NCBI RefSeq assembly: GCF_042685265.1
Contig: NZ_JBHUMX010000041.1
Strand: one strand, 5' to 3'
DNA length: 64,000 bases
DNA from: Oceanobacillus_B kapialis
GTDB lineage: Bacteria > Bacillota > Bacilli > Bacillales > Amphibacillaceae
Below, one piece after another: positions 16,103-25,783 of the stretch (the stretch's first letter is position 1; each line of letters starts with the position of its first letter). The position numbers were made by a program, and so were the translations under genes. The notes below the pieces were generated by a model. That model did no database searches, was not told the DNA's origin, and saw only the letters and a list, made by a program, of their open reading frames with translations.

Positions 16103-17950
16103 CTATTCTGATACAGCTACTTTATAGGTACGCAGCCAATAATCGATTTGACATAAATGGGCAATTAACTGCGGGCCTTTCATAAGCTGGCCATACCATG
16201 GCTCTTTAAACTCTTTTCCTTCACTTTCCAAAATGGCCTTCACTTTATCGCGGTCCATAAATTCAAATAGACGTGCATCCTCATCATCTAAAATTTCTTC
16301 CATCCATGCTACAACTGCTTTTGTATATTCTGGCTGAAAGGTCTTCGGGTACGGGCTTTTTTTTCGGTAAAGCACTTCATCTGGCAGAATTCCTTCCATT
16401 GCTTTTCGCAGAATCCCCTTCTCTCGGTCCCCTACCATTTTAATATCCCATGGTATGTTCCAGACATACTCTACAAGCTTGTGATCAGCATAGGGAACGC
16501 GAACCTCAAGGCTTGCTCCCATGCTCATTCTGTCTTTTCGATCAAGCAGCTGTGCCATAAACCAATGCATATTCAAATAAAAGAGCTCTCTTCTTCGCGC
16601 ATCCTCTTCTGTTTCCCCATCAAGGCGAGGTGTCTCCGCAATCGTTTCCTCATAACGGTTTTCCACATATGTTTTTAGATCCAGTTTTTCCTGCCATTTT
16701 GGAAGTAATAGGTCAATACGCGAATCAAGGGAGCGCATCCATGGGAAGCTCGCTTCCTCACTGCTAGGCGGGTTATGGAACCAGGGATACCCACCGAAAA
16801 TTTCATCTGCACATTCTCCTGATAAACTTACGGTCGTATGCTCTTTTATTTTCCGGCAAAACCATAGCATAGAAGAATCAATATCCGCCATTCCAGGCTG
16901 GTCCCGCAAATAGACCGACTCTTTTAAATGGGTAGCGAGCTCTTCCCCACTAATTATCTCATCATGATGATCTGTTTTACTATAGGTAGCCATTTTTTGG
17001 ATCCACGGCTGATCACTTGATGGCTGGAATTTACTAGCGACAAAGTGCTCCTCATTTCCCTCATAATCAATCGAGAAGGTTGTTAGCTGTTGTTGCTTTT
17101 CACTAGCAAAGTGTTCCGCAGCAATTGCAGTAATGGCACTAGAATCGAGCCCCCCGGACAAAAAGGTTGATACTGGAACATCTGCCACAAGCTGCCTTTG
17201 TACTGCATCGACAAAAAGTTCTCTTACCTTTGCTGCTGTTTCTTCCAATGTATCAGTATGCGGTTTGCTTGCTACATTCCAATATCGCCAAACCTTTAGG
17301 CCACTTTTGGAAAAAGTTAATGAATGCCCTGCACGCAGCTCCTTACAATCTTTAAAGAGTCCGTGCCCGGGCGTTCGTGATGGCCCAAGACCAAACACCT
17401 CTGCAAGTCCTGTATGGTCCACCTCAGGCTTCACATCCTTGTGGGCCAATATTGCCTTTAATTCAGAACCAAAAATGAACTGCCCTTCTGCTTCATAGTA
17501 AAAAAGCGGTTTTACGCCCAGTCGATCCCGGCTCATGAAAAGATGATTTTTCTCCTCATCCCATACTCCAAAAGCGTAGATACCGTTTAGACGTTCCACA
17601 CAATTTTCCCGCCATGCTATATACGCTGTAAGCAAGACTTCTGTATCCGATGTAGTTTGAAAACGAAAGCCTTCTTTCATAAGTGCATTACGTAGTTCTT
17701 CTGTATTATATAGTTCACCATTATAAACAATGGTAAATTGATAACCATTAAATTTTCTTGTCATTGGCTGTACGCCGCCAGCTAAATCCACAACAGCTAA
17801 ACGTTTATGTCCAAAAGCTGCGTGTGGATGGAACCAATATTGTGTATCATCTGGTCCTCGAAGTGATAAAGTGTTTGTCATCTTTTCAATAATTGCTTTA
17901 TCCGAACGTACAAAGGTATGCCAATCTACATAGCCGGCAATCCCACACAT
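16103..17950 (-). CDS. asnB: Glutamine-hydrolysing asparagine synthetase
   Basis: 615 residues, the length of the B. subtilis AsnO/AsnB type. N-terminal glutaminase domain begins MCGIAGYVDW with nucleophile Cys2; the synthetase domain has the pyrophosphate loop VSTFLSGGLDSSA (about residue 260). It makes asparagine from aspartate, glutamine and ATP. The ATG follows GGAGAGGA. Some paralogues of this type amidate cell-wall peptides, which cannot be excluded from sequence alone. Confidence 0.93.
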   Translation of the reverse strand: MCGIAGYVDWHTFVRSDKAIIEKMTNTLSLRGPDDTQYWFHPHAAFGHKRLAVVDLAGGVQPMTRKFNGYQFTIVYNGELYNTEELRNALMKEGFRFQTTSDTEVLLTAYIAWRENCVERLNGIYAFGVWDEEKNHLFMSRDRLGVKPLFYYEAEGQFIFGSELKAILAHKDVKPEVDHTGLAEVFGLGPSRTPGHGLFKDCKELRAGHSLTFSKSGLKVWRYWNVASKPHTDTLEETAAKVRELFVDAVQRQLVADVPVSTFLSGGLDSSAITAIAAEHFASEKQQQLTTFSIDYEGNEEHFVASKFQPSSDQPWIQKMATYSKTDHHDEIISGEELATHLKESVYLRDQPGMADIDSSMLWFCRKIKEHTTVSLSGECADEIFGGYPWFHNPPSSEEASFPWMRSLDSRIDLLLPKWQEKLDLKTYVENRYEETIAETPRLDGETEEDARRRELFYLNMHWFMAQLLDRKDRMSMGASLEVRVPYADHKLVEYVWNIPWDIKMVGDREKGILRKAMEGILPDEVLYRKKSPYPKTFQPEYTKAVVAWMEEILDDEDARLFEFMDRDKVKAILESEGKEFKEPWYGQLMKGPQLIAHLCQIDYWLRTYKVAVSE

Positions 17951-18085
17951 GAAGCGTCATCCTCTCCTGTTGCAAAAATCTATACAGACCATTGTATGCT
18001 TCAGTGGGGAGAAGTATGATTAAAGCTTAGGTAATCAAGGTTTGTAAGGGCCGATAGAAGCTTTTATTAGAAATACTGCAAAAAA

Positions 18086-18110
18086 AGAAGATCCTATTTT
18101 AGGATCTTCT
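18086..18110 (-). terminator. Terminator of the oligopeptide transporter operon
   Basis: A perfect 11-bp stem (AGAAGATCCTA / TAGGATCTTCT, loop of 3) flanked by A- and T-runs on each side, just past the binding-protein gene. Confidence 0.9.
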
Positions 18111-18119
18111 TTTTTAATA

Positions 18120-19964
18120 TTATTCAGCAGCTGGTGCTTCTTCTGAAGTAACAGCAATATTGTAAAGCTCGCTCCAGTCAAAAGCAATGGAGTAATTTTG
18201 AACACGGTTATTAACTGGTACTAGTTCAGCACGGTATAATGTAGGGAATACCGGTACTTCATCGATCATAAATTGCTGCCATTCGTTATAGACTTCGCGG
18301 CGATGTTCCACATCGAATGAGTCTTCAGAAATACCTTCTGCAATTAGCTCATCATTTTTCTCACTTGCATAACGAGAGAAGTTGAAGAGAGCGTCACGAC
18401 CGTATAAACCAGCCGGGTTTATATCGTTTCCAACAGACCATGCACCTTGGAAAATATCTACTTCAGGGTCGTCATTACCATTTTGACCAACACGGTCATA
18501 GAATGTGTTAAATTCTTGCAAACGTCCATCTAAAAGCTGTACATTTAATCCAACTTGTTCCCAAGACTGAATGTAATAGTTAGCTAATGGTTCAGCAGTA
18601 TCACCGCCAGACATTGAAGCAAAATTAATTACTAACTCTTCGCCATCTGGAGTTTCACGGAAACCATCATCATTTGTATCTACATAACCAGCATCATCAA
18701 GAATTTGTTTTGCTTTTTCTGGATCATATTCTACACCAGCATTTTCAGAATCGTGGAACTCAGGATGTGATGGTGGAATCAATGTAGTTGCATTCCAACG
18801 TAAGCCGTTATAGAACTGTTCTCCTACTGCATTATTATCCACAGCATGCCACATAGCTTTACGTAGATTTACGTCGGCCATTTTCTTGCTGTCATCTGGA
18901 GCAACTTCTTTCGCATCTGCATCCCATGTACCAAGTTTAAATCCGATATACGTATACGCCATATCTGTTTGGCCAAGGAATTCTACATTAGACATGTCTG
19001 CATTGTCAGGGTATTGATCTACAGGGAAGCTGTCTACTGTATCCACTTCGCCTGTTTCAAGCGCTTGAACTACTGTACTTGGATTAATAACTTTGACTGT
19101 TACACCATCAAGTTTTGGTTCACCTTTCCAGTAATCTTCGTTTTTAACCATTGTTACAGACTCACCTGGTACAATGCTATCTACTTTAAACGGACCAAAT
19201 CCAATTGGGTTTTCACGCACTTCTGGAGATTCAATCATATCAGCTACTGGAACATCTTCAAAGATGTGCTTAGGTAGTGCGTAAGGCCAAATTCCACCAG
19301 TTAATAAAGATGGAGTAGCTTCTTTATAAGTTACTTTTAATGTTTTTTCATCAACCACTTCTACACCGGAGATGCTGTCAGCTTCCCCATTATGATATTC
19401 TTCCATACCTTCAATGTTTGTAAAGTCTTCGCCATAACGTACTCCAGGATAGTCAGGATCTCCGATTACTTCATAGGCAAATGCCCAGTCTTCTGCAGTA
19501 ACAGGTTCCCCATCATGCCAGTTTACATTATCACGGATTGTAAATGTGAATTCTCTTCCATCTTCACTTGGCTCAAAAGTTGCAGCTCCGTCATTTGTAT
19601 AAAGGAAATTCTCATCTGATGAAAGCAATGATTCATCAAACCATTGAATTATTTCAGCATCATATGTGCCAGAATAGAAATTCCAGTTTAAGGTACCTTC
19701 AAACGCAGTGTCTGTTACAAGACCAAAATTTAAATTTCCACCCTCAATTGCTTCGCCTTCATTTGTTTTATCTGTACTGAAGTCATCAATTGAGTATAAT
19801 CCATCCTCTGAAGCTTCCTCTTCAGAGTCACTTCCTTCACTACTTCCTTCTCCTTCTGAATCAGAGCTGCCACTCTCCTCAGAACCACCGTTACATGCGG
19901 CAAGCGCAAGTAACAAAACAAGCATAAGTGCAAATAGTGCCTTACTCCAACTTGCTTTTGTCAT
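18120..19964 (-). CDS. Oligopeptide ABC transporter substrate-binding lipoprotein
   Basis: 614 residues. Signal peptide with lipobox LAAC, Cys24 being the lipidation site, then an acidic Ser/Glu/Gly linker to about residue 60. The rest is the SBP_bac_5 fold (GREFTFTIRDNVNWHDGEPVTAEDWAF around 140). It captures peptides at the outer membrane face for the permease encoded upstream. Unlike the B. subtilis app operon (D-F-A-B-C), here it is the last gene, after a 155-bp gap with its own hairpin. GGGAGG precedes the ATG. Confidence 0.93.
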   Translation of the reverse strand: MTKASWSKALFALMLVLLLALAACNGGSEESGSSDSEGEGSSEGSDSEEEASEDGLYSIDDFSTDKTNEGEAIEGGNLNFGLVTDTAFEGTLNWNFYSGTYDAEIIQWFDESLLSSDENFLYTNDGAATFEPSEDGREFTFTIRDNVNWHDGEPVTAEDWAFAYEVIGDPDYPGVRYGEDFTNIEGMEEYHNGEADSISGVEVVDEKTLKVTYKEATPSLLTGGIWPYALPKHIFEDVPVADMIESPEVRENPIGFGPFKVDSIVPGESVTMVKNEDYWKGEPKLDGVTVKVINPSTVVQALETGEVDTVDSFPVDQYPDNADMSNVEFLGQTDMAYTYIGFKLGTWDADAKEVAPDDSKKMADVNLRKAMWHAVDNNAVGEQFYNGLRWNATTLIPPSHPEFHDSENAGVEYDPEKAKQILDDAGYVDTNDDGFRETPDGEELVINFASMSGGDTAEPLANYYIQSWEQVGLNVQLLDGRLQEFNTFYDRVGQNGNDDPEVDIFQGAWSVGNDINPAGLYGRDALFNFSRYASEKNDELIAEGISEDSFDVEHRREVYNEWQQFMIDEVPVFPTLYRAELVPVNNRVQNYSIAFDWSELYNIAVTSEEAPAAE

Positions 19965-20043
19965 CCTAATAACCTCCCTTTTATTGGCTTACTTTTGTGC
20001 AACAGTCCGTTAGGATTATCAGACTGCTACAATATATACTCAA

Positions 20044-20069
20044 CATTTTTACGTTTAGTCGTAAAAATG
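20044..20069 (-). promoter_or_regulatory. Intercistronic hairpin between permease and binding-protein genes
   Basis: A perfect 10-bp stem (CATTTTTACG / CGTAAAAATG, loop of 6) about 80 bp upstream of the lipoprotein start. Such structures in opp-type operons often protect or separate the downstream mRNA so that the binding protein is made in excess; that role is inferred. Confidence 0.6.
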
Positions 20070-20119
20070 CTAGGTAACAATGTTTAGATGTTGCATAAGA
20101 AGGGTAAATAATTTTTGAT

Positions 20120-21028
20120 TTACCCTCTTCTTTGTCGAGCATCGGTAGCACGTTTTAGTGCTTGCCCAACATTGTTTACAGCTAGCATCAGTACTAAGAT
20201 CAATACAGCTGCTGGCACCCAAATCCACCATCTAAATTCTAGGGTTTGTGGGTTTGTCGCATAACTTAATAATGTTCCTAAACTAGGTGTTGACTCAGGA
20301 AAACCAAATCCTAAGAAGGAAAGCCCTGATTCAAGCCCAATGTTTGCAGCTAAATTCAATGTCATTGTGACAATAATTAGAGAACTTAAGTTAGGTAAAA
20401 CCTGTGTCATCATAATTTTAAAGTTGGATGACCCAAGTGTTTTAGATGCTTGAGCGTAATCTAATTCTTTTTCTTGTAGTGCCTTCGATCTTATGAGCCT
20501 GGCTATCCCCATCCAGAGAAAGGCTGTCATAATTAAGGAGAAGGACATAACGCCGTATTTAGGCACAATTGCCACAAATACAATGGCAACCATTAAGAAC
20601 GGTAGAATTAAGAAAAAGTCAACGATACGCATCATTATGTTATCTATTGTTCCACCAAAGTAACCGGACACTAGTCCATAAATTACCCCAATCACACCAG
20701 TCATTAGGGTAACAAGAATCCCAATGGATAAAGAGTTACGTGTTCCAATAATTAACTGGCCAAATATATCTCTCCCACCATAATCTGTACCCAAAATAAA
20801 TTCATCATTTGGTGCTTCATGAATCGCGAATAAATCTACTTTAACTATCTCGTCCTGCTCAAGGAACAAGGAAACTCCATATACTGTTGCGGAAATTAAC
20901 ACTAGTATAATTAAGGAGACCAGAGCAATTTTATCTCGTACAATTTCACGCCATATGATACGGAAACCAGAAGGACTTTTGGTTACAGCTTGTGGAGTAC
21001 CATCGGCTTTTACTACTTTTGATTCCAT
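20120..21028 (-). CDS. Oligopeptide ABC transporter permease (OppC/AppC-like)
   Basis: 302 residues from the ATG at 21028, behind TGAGGTG; an in-frame GTG lies within that site. An N-terminal cytoplasmic stretch, one membrane segment, then a large external loop with FILGTDYGGRDIFGQLIIGTRNSL typical of OppC, and five further segments. The EAA coupling loop is around ARLIRSKALQEKELDYAQASKTLG. Partners are the OppB-like permease and two ATPases in the same operon. Confidence 0.93.
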   Translation of the reverse strand: MESKVVKADGTPQAVTKSPSGFRIIWREIVRDKIALVSLIILVLISATVYGVSLFLEQDEIVKVDLFAIHEAPNDEFILGTDYGGRDIFGQLIIGTRNSLSIGILVTLMTGVIGVIYGLVSGYFGGTIDNIMMRIVDFFLILPFLMVAIVFVAIVPKYGVMSFSLIMTAFLWMGIARLIRSKALQEKELDYAQASKTLGSSNFKIMMTQVLPNLSSLIIVTMTLNLAANIGLESGLSFLGFGFPESTPSLGTLLSYATNPQTLEFRWWIWVPAAVLILVLMLAVNNVGQALKRATDARQRRG

Positions 21029-21055
21029 TTTTTTCACCTCAGAGTCAATCGATTT

Positions 21056-22018
21056 CTATTTAATACGGATACGCGGATCAACAAGACTTAATATAATGTC
21101 GGAAATCAATGCACCTAGAATAGAAGCTATTCCAAACAATAAAACAACAGATGTCACGACGCTATAGTCACGTTGTGTGATGGATTGCAGAAATAATTGA
21201 CCCATCCCTGGATATCCAAATATATTTTCTACGAACACGGTTCCACCGATTAAGCCAGTAATTTCAAAGCCGAAAAATGCTGCGATAGGCAGAAGCGAGT
21301 TACGAAAAATATGTCGATTATAAACTCTGGATTCAGAGGCACCTTTTGCTCTTGCTGTTATAATAAAGTCTTTTTGCTTGGTGTCGATAATTTCACTTCT
21401 TAAATATTGCACGGTGTTAACTACTGTAATTAATGCCATAGAAATGGCTGGTAATAATAAATGCTGTATTTTACTTACGATATAGTCGAAAGTCCCTGGC
21501 TCTGTACCTGGTGCCACACTTCCACTTGTCGGGAACCAGCCGAGCATATAACCAAATACCCATAACATGACGAGTGCGAATATAAACAGTGGTGTTGCAA
21601 ACCCTACATACGTATAACTCGTGATAAGCTGGTCAGCCCATGTATCATTGTATCGACCACTCGTTATACCAAGCGGGATAGCGATAAGATACGTAATAAT
21701 TAATGTTGCTACAGACAGCCAGAACGTATTTACCAAGCGCTGACCAATTAGATCTGAAACTGGCATTTTGTATACGAATGATTGCCCTAGATCTCCTTTC
21801 AGTGCGCCAGAAATCCAATCTGAGTACTGTTCATACCATGGATTATTCAACCCAAGTTTTTCCCTTTGCTCCTCAATGGCAGCTGGGTCGATATTCGGGT
21901 CAATCAAACCAGATAGCGCATCCCCTGGCATCATCTGAGCCATCAAAAATATTAATACACTCAAAAGAACAATTTGAGGCAATGTTATAAAAAGTCGTCT
22001 AACTATGAATTTCCACAT
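21056..22018 (-). CDS. Oligopeptide ABC transporter permease (OppB/AppB-like)
   Basis: 320 residues, six membrane segments. It opens with WKFIVRRLFITLPQIVLLSVLIF and has the EAA loop TARAKGASESRVYNRHIFRNSLLP near residue 225, then GGTVFVENIFGYPGMGQL. Forms the translocation pore with the OppC-like subunit. It starts 7 bp after the OppF-like gene's stop, showing tight coupling. Confidence 0.93.
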   Translation of the reverse strand: MWKFIVRRLFITLPQIVLLSVLIFLMAQMMPGDALSGLIDPNIDPAAIEEQREKLGLNNPWYEQYSDWISGALKGDLGQSFVYKMPVSDLIGQRLVNTFWLSVATLIITYLIAIPLGITSGRYNDTWADQLITSYTYVGFATPLFIFALVMLWVFGYMLGWFPTSGSVAPGTEPGTFDYIVSKIQHLLLPAISMALITVVNTVQYLRSEIIDTKQKDFIITARAKGASESRVYNRHIFRNSLLPIAAFFGFEITGLIGGTVFVENIFGYPGMGQLFLQSITQRDYSVVTSVVLLFGIASILGALISDIILSLVDPRIRIK

Positions 22019-22025
22019 GTTCTAT

Positions 22026-22955
22026 TCAACCTTTCTCCGGCAAAGCTACTGAATGTGTATCGGATACAGATTGTAAACCGTAAGCCAAGCCCTCATTATC
22101 AAAATAGTCATTATAGGATTGCTCATATTCCGTTTGTACTTCTTGTCTAAATTGCTTCTTTTCAGCCCGTTTTTTCGGGTCAATGTCTGGAATTGCAGCA
22201 ACTAATCGTTTGGTGTATATATGCTGTGGATTGTTAAAAATGTCTTGCTTTGTGCCTGATTCGACGTATCGTCCTTTGTACATAATGCCGATTTCATCAC
22301 ACATATGTTTTACAATCCCAAGGTCATGACTAATAAATAGATAGGTTAAATTTAAATCCTTCTGGATGTCCTGCATAAAGTTCAGTACCTGTGCTTGTAC
22401 GGAAACATCTAGTGCTGATACAGGCTCGTCAGCAATAATTAATTTGGGCTTCAAAGCAATCGCTCTTGCTACACCAATCCGCTGCCGTTGTCCACCAGAG
22501 AATTCATGTGGATATTTCAAAATACTTTCAGGACTAAGTCCAACTTGCTCTAATAACTCGTGTACACGGTCTTTTTCTTCTTTTCTGGAAAGCTTTTCAT
22601 AATTGCGGAGTGGCTCTGCAATGATGTCCAGTACACGTTTTTTAGGATTTAAGGAAGAGTATGGATCCTGGAAGATCATTTGGATATCTCTTCTGGGATC
22701 TATAGCCTTTCCCTTCTTATTTAATTCTTCACCTTCATACGTAATGGTGCCTTCTGTAATATCATTTAATCCGACAATCGCTCTACCCGTTGTCGTTTTA
22801 CCTGAACCTGACTCACCCACTAGGCCATAGGTTTTTCCTTGCTCGATTTCAAAGGACACACCATCGACGGCTTTTATTGCACCGATTTTGCGGTTAAACA
22901 ATCCGCCCCGAATAGGGAAATGTACTTTTAAATCTTCAACCTTAAGAAACGCCAT
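22026..22955 (-). CDS. Oligopeptide ABC transporter ATPase (OppF/AppF-like)
   Basis: 309 residues. Walker A GESGSGKTT (about 47), Q-loop IFQDPYSSLNPKKRV, signature FSGGQRQRIGVARAI, Walker B LIIADEPVSALD. OppF-type C-terminal extension is present but without the cysteine cluster of OppD. It overlaps the upstream ATPase gene by 14 bp. GGAGG precedes the start. Confidence 0.94.
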   Translation of the reverse strand: MAFLKVEDLKVHFPIRGGLFNRKIGAIKAVDGVSFEIEQGKTYGLVGESGSGKTTTGRAIVGLNDITEGTITYEGEELNKKGKAIDPRRDIQMIFQDPYSSLNPKKRVLDIIAEPLRNYEKLSRKEEKDRVHELLEQVGLSPESILKYPHEFSGGQRQRIGVARAIALKPKLIIADEPVSALDVSVQAQVLNFMQDIQKDLNLTYLFISHDLGIVKHMCDEIGIMYKGRYVESGTKQDIFNNPQHIYTKRLVAAIPDIDPKKRAEKKQFRQEVQTEYEQSYNDYFDNEGLAYGLQSVSDTHSVALPEKG

Positions 22956-23958
22956 TTACTTGTTCCTCCTTGCTCTCATCTGGGAAGTAAAAATTCTTAT
23001 AACATGTACAGCGAACAAAGTGACCTGGCGATATTTCATGTAATTCCGGGTTTTCTTCATGGGCTGATTCATCAATCCAAGGAATACGTGCCGCAAACCT
23101 GCAGCCTTTACGAGGCAGGTTTTGAAGCGATGGAACAATACCTTGAATAACATGTAGCTTGTCCTGAGATTCATCCTCAGATGGCATCGAATTTAACAAT
23201 GACCTTGTGTACGGGTGCTGAGGGCTTTCAAACAACGTCTCCACATCCGCGATTTCTACAATCTGACCTGCGTACATAACAGCAACTCTGTCTGCCATCT
23301 CCGCAACAACTCCAAGGTCATGTGTAATGAGAATAATTCCTGCATTCATGTCCTCTTTCAGGTCACGGATCAAATCAAGAATCTGTGCCTGAATGGTAAC
23401 ATCAAGTGCTGTTGTCGGCTCATCAGCGATTAACAGCTCTGGCTGGTTTGCAATTGCTGTTGCAATAATAATTCGCTGACGCATCCCACCGGAAAGTTCG
23501 TGTGGAAATTGTTCGTACGTATGCTCCGGACGAGGGATACCTACCTTATTGAGTAAATCAATTACCTTTTCTCTACGCTGCTTCGGAGACATATCTTTCT
23601 TATGCAGAAGAATTGCCTCAGCAATCTGATCTCCAACAGGCATCAATGGATTTAGTGCAGTAAGTGGATCCTGGAAAATCATGGCCATATCATCACCACG
23701 TAATTTATTTAGCTTGGCAGGTGAAATATTCGCAATATCTTGTCCTTTGAAGTGAATATTTCCTTCAATCTTCGCGCGGTTATGCAAGCCCATTACGGAA
23801 AATGCAAGAGCACTTTTACCAGATCCTGACTCACCTACGATCCCTAGTACCTCATTCTTGTTCAGTGTTAAAGACACATCATCCACTGCTGCATAATAGT
23901 CATCTTTTATTCTAAATGATGTTTTTAGGTTTTTAATTTCTAACAATTCTTTACTCAA
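22942..23958 (-). CDS. Oligopeptide ABC transporter ATPase (OppD/AppD-like)
   Basis: 338 residues, starting at TTG (23958) behind GTAGGGGGA. Walker A GESGSGKSAL, signature LSGGMRQRIIIATAI and Walker B LLIADEPTTALD. The OppD-type C terminus has Cys residues in GCRFAARIP and FVRCTCYKN that may hold an iron-sulfur cluster, as in related peptide importers. First gene of the operon; the preceding intergenic region has a CodY-like box. Confidence 0.94.
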   Translation of the reverse strand: MSKELLEIKNLKTSFRIKDDYYAAVDDVSLTLNKNEVLGIVGESGSGKSALAFSVMGLHNRAKIEGNIHFKGQDIANISPAKLNKLRGDDMAMIFQDPLTALNPLMPVGDQIAEAILLHKKDMSPKQRREKVIDLLNKVGIPRPEHTYEQFPHELSGGMRQRIIIATAIANQPELLIADEPTTALDVTIQAQILDLIRDLKEDMNAGIILITHDLGVVAEMADRVAVMYAGQIVEIADVETLFESPQHPYTRSLLNSMPSEDESQDKLHVIQGIVPSLQNLPRKGCRFAARIPWIDESAHEENPELHEISPGHFVRCTCYKNFYFPDESKEEQVNGVS

Positions 23959-24551
23959 ATTAATCCCCCTACAAATATTTCTTTAGTTTTATATATGGCT
24001 TGATCACCAAAAATTCGTGCTAATTTTAGTTATCGAATGAACGTTCTGAATATTTTCGGTATAAAAAATGCGTTTTCTATATTTCCATTTCCGTCGTTTT
24101 TTCAATTCTTCTGAAAATTTAAGTCGTTTTGTTTGTATAATCGACGTCTTGTTATCCCATATGGTCACTCACTTTTTGAAGCTGCTATTTTCTATACCTA
24201 GGAAAATATGTGTAAGAAATAAATTCTTAATAAAATCTTAATAGATTATATGTGATTATAAGTGAATATTTTCAAAAAAGCAATAGCTTGTCACATAATT
24301 TCTAGGTATAAATTTCTATTTTTTGCCGAATGATGTCGTTTATAAGGACTTTTATCTAGGTAGTACAACATGATAGTTTGGTAGAAACACCACTTGTGGC
24401 GTCGTTTTTTGTAGAATAATTTCTACTATTTTTCTTCCTATTTAATATTTTTTTATTAGATTAAATTTTTTTGTAAAATTTTAATCAACGTGAAATAATA
24501 TATGTATAAATCCGAGTAAAACAATAAGATTTTTTAATTGGAGGTTTAAAG
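23959..24551. other. AT-rich divergent intergenic region between opp operon and acyl-CoA dehydrogenase
   Basis: 593 bp with no coding potential. It should hold two divergent promoters. Besides the CodY-like box it contains inverted copies of TATACCTAG (near 24196) and CTAGGTATA (near 24302), about 100 bp apart, and a related CTAGGTAG near 24356. Their role is unknown. Confidence 0.6.
24105..24119. promoter_or_regulatory. CodY-like box upstream of the oligopeptide transporter operon
   Basis: ATTCTTCTGAAAATT matches the CodY consensus AATTTTCWGAAAATT at 13 of 15 positions. It lies about 150 bp upstream of the first opp gene. CodY repression of peptide uptake by isoleucine and GTP is well known in Bacillales, so the placement is plausible. 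Confidence 0.65.
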
Positions 24552-25706
24552 ATGAACTTAATGACACTTCAAACAAAAGAGGAACGCCGAAATGCTTTAA
24601 TAGAACTTATTCAACCATTTAAGGATAGGGCTGCTAAGCATGACGAGGAAGCAAGCTTTCCATTTGAAAATTTTCAAGAATTGAAGGATGCCCGTTATAC
24701 GGCACTGACTGTTCCAAAAAAATATGGTGGGGCTGGTATTTCCTTATCTGAACTCCTTTCCTTGCAACAGCTTATTGCTGAAGCTGATGGTTCTACTGCT
24801 CTTGCAGTTGGGTGGCACATGGGCATTACGAGGCATCTTGGTGAGAATAATGTATGGGATGAGGCAAAATACCGTCGCTTTGCTGAGGATGTTATAAACA
24901 CAGGCGCTCTCATTAACAATGCAGCATCAGAGCCTGCAACAGGGAGTCCAACGCGTGGTGGCAAGCCAGAAACAACTGCAACGAAAACGGAGGATGGCTG
25001 GGTCTTAAATGGGCGCAAAACCTTTACGACACTTGCTCCCGTCCTGGATTATATTGTCGTTAGTGCTTCCATTGAAAAGGAGGATCGCGTAGGAAATTTT
25101 CTCGTGAAAAGTGATCTGTCCGGGGTTCGAGTTAAGGAAACATGGGACTCAATCGCAATGAGAGGTACTGGCAGTCATGATTTAATTTTAGAGAATGTAC
25201 CTATTAAAAAGGATGATTTGGTAGAAAATCTGACACCCGGTGAAAAACCTGCTGCTGGCTGGTTACTCCATATCCCGGCCTGCTACTTAGGTATTGCCCG
25301 CGCTGCGCAGCGGCATGCTGTTGAATTTGCCTCTAATTATTCTCCAAACAGTATGGAAGGTACTATCTCCGAACTTCCAAATATTAAACAAAAGCTTGGA
25401 GATATCGAACTAGCGTTAATGGAAAGCACATACTTTTTACAAGCGGTCGCAAACGAGTGGGATGCTTCTGAGGAGGAAGCTCGTAATCGTATGAAGCCAA
25501 CACTTGGAGCCGTTAAGCTGTCAGTTGTGAACAAAGCAGTCGAAGCAGTTGACCTGGCAATGCGTGTTGCTGGAGCCCGTAGCCTTTCCAGGCAGAACCC
25601 GCTCCAACGTTATTATCGTGATGTCAGAGCAGGACTTCATAACCCACCAATGGATGATATGACAATCATGCAATTGGCTGATAAAAGTTTGAGAGAGATG
25701 AAATAA
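24552..25706 (+). CDS. Acyl-CoA dehydrogenase family protein (YdbM-like)
   Basis: 384 residues, standard length. N-terminal helical domain, then the FAD/substrate middle domain with ASEPATGSPTRGG (about 125-140) and SIAMRGTGSHDLILENV, and a helical C-terminal domain ending RDVRAGLHNPPMDDMT. It resembles the B. subtilis YdbM group more than the fatty-acid-degradation AcdA/MmgC proteins, so the substrate is open. Monocistronic, with TTGGAGG before the ATG and a strong terminator after. Confidence 0.88.
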   Translation: MNLMTLQTKEERRNALIELIQPFKDRAAKHDEEASFPFENFQELKDARYTALTVPKKYGGAGISLSELLSLQQLIAEADGSTALAVGWHMGITRHLGENNVWDEAKYRRFAEDVINTGALINNAASEPATGSPTRGGKPETTATKTEDGWVLNGRKTFTTLAPVLDYIVVSASIEKEDRVGNFLVKSDLSGVRVKETWDSIAMRGTGSHDLILENVPIKKDDLVENLTPGEKPAAGWLLHIPACYLGIARAAQRHAVEFASNYSPNSMEGTISELPNIKQKLGDIELALMESTYFLQAVANEWDASEEEARNRMKPTLGAVKLSVVNKAVEAVDLAMRVAGARSLSRQNPLQRYYRDVRAGLHNPPMDDMTIMQLADKSLREMK

Positions 25707-25713
25707 TGATGAG

Positions 25714-25744
25714 AAAGCCTCTGACGGTTGGGATCAGAGGCTTT
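25714..25744 (+). terminator. Terminator of the acyl-CoA dehydrogenase gene
   Basis: An 11-bp stem (AAAGCCTCTGA / TCAGAGGCTTT) with a 9-nt loop and a T-run, 8 bp after the stop codon. Confidence 0.9.
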
Positions 25745-25783
25745 TTTATTTGGATTTTGGGGTGGGGGTAGGTGCGGGTGAGT

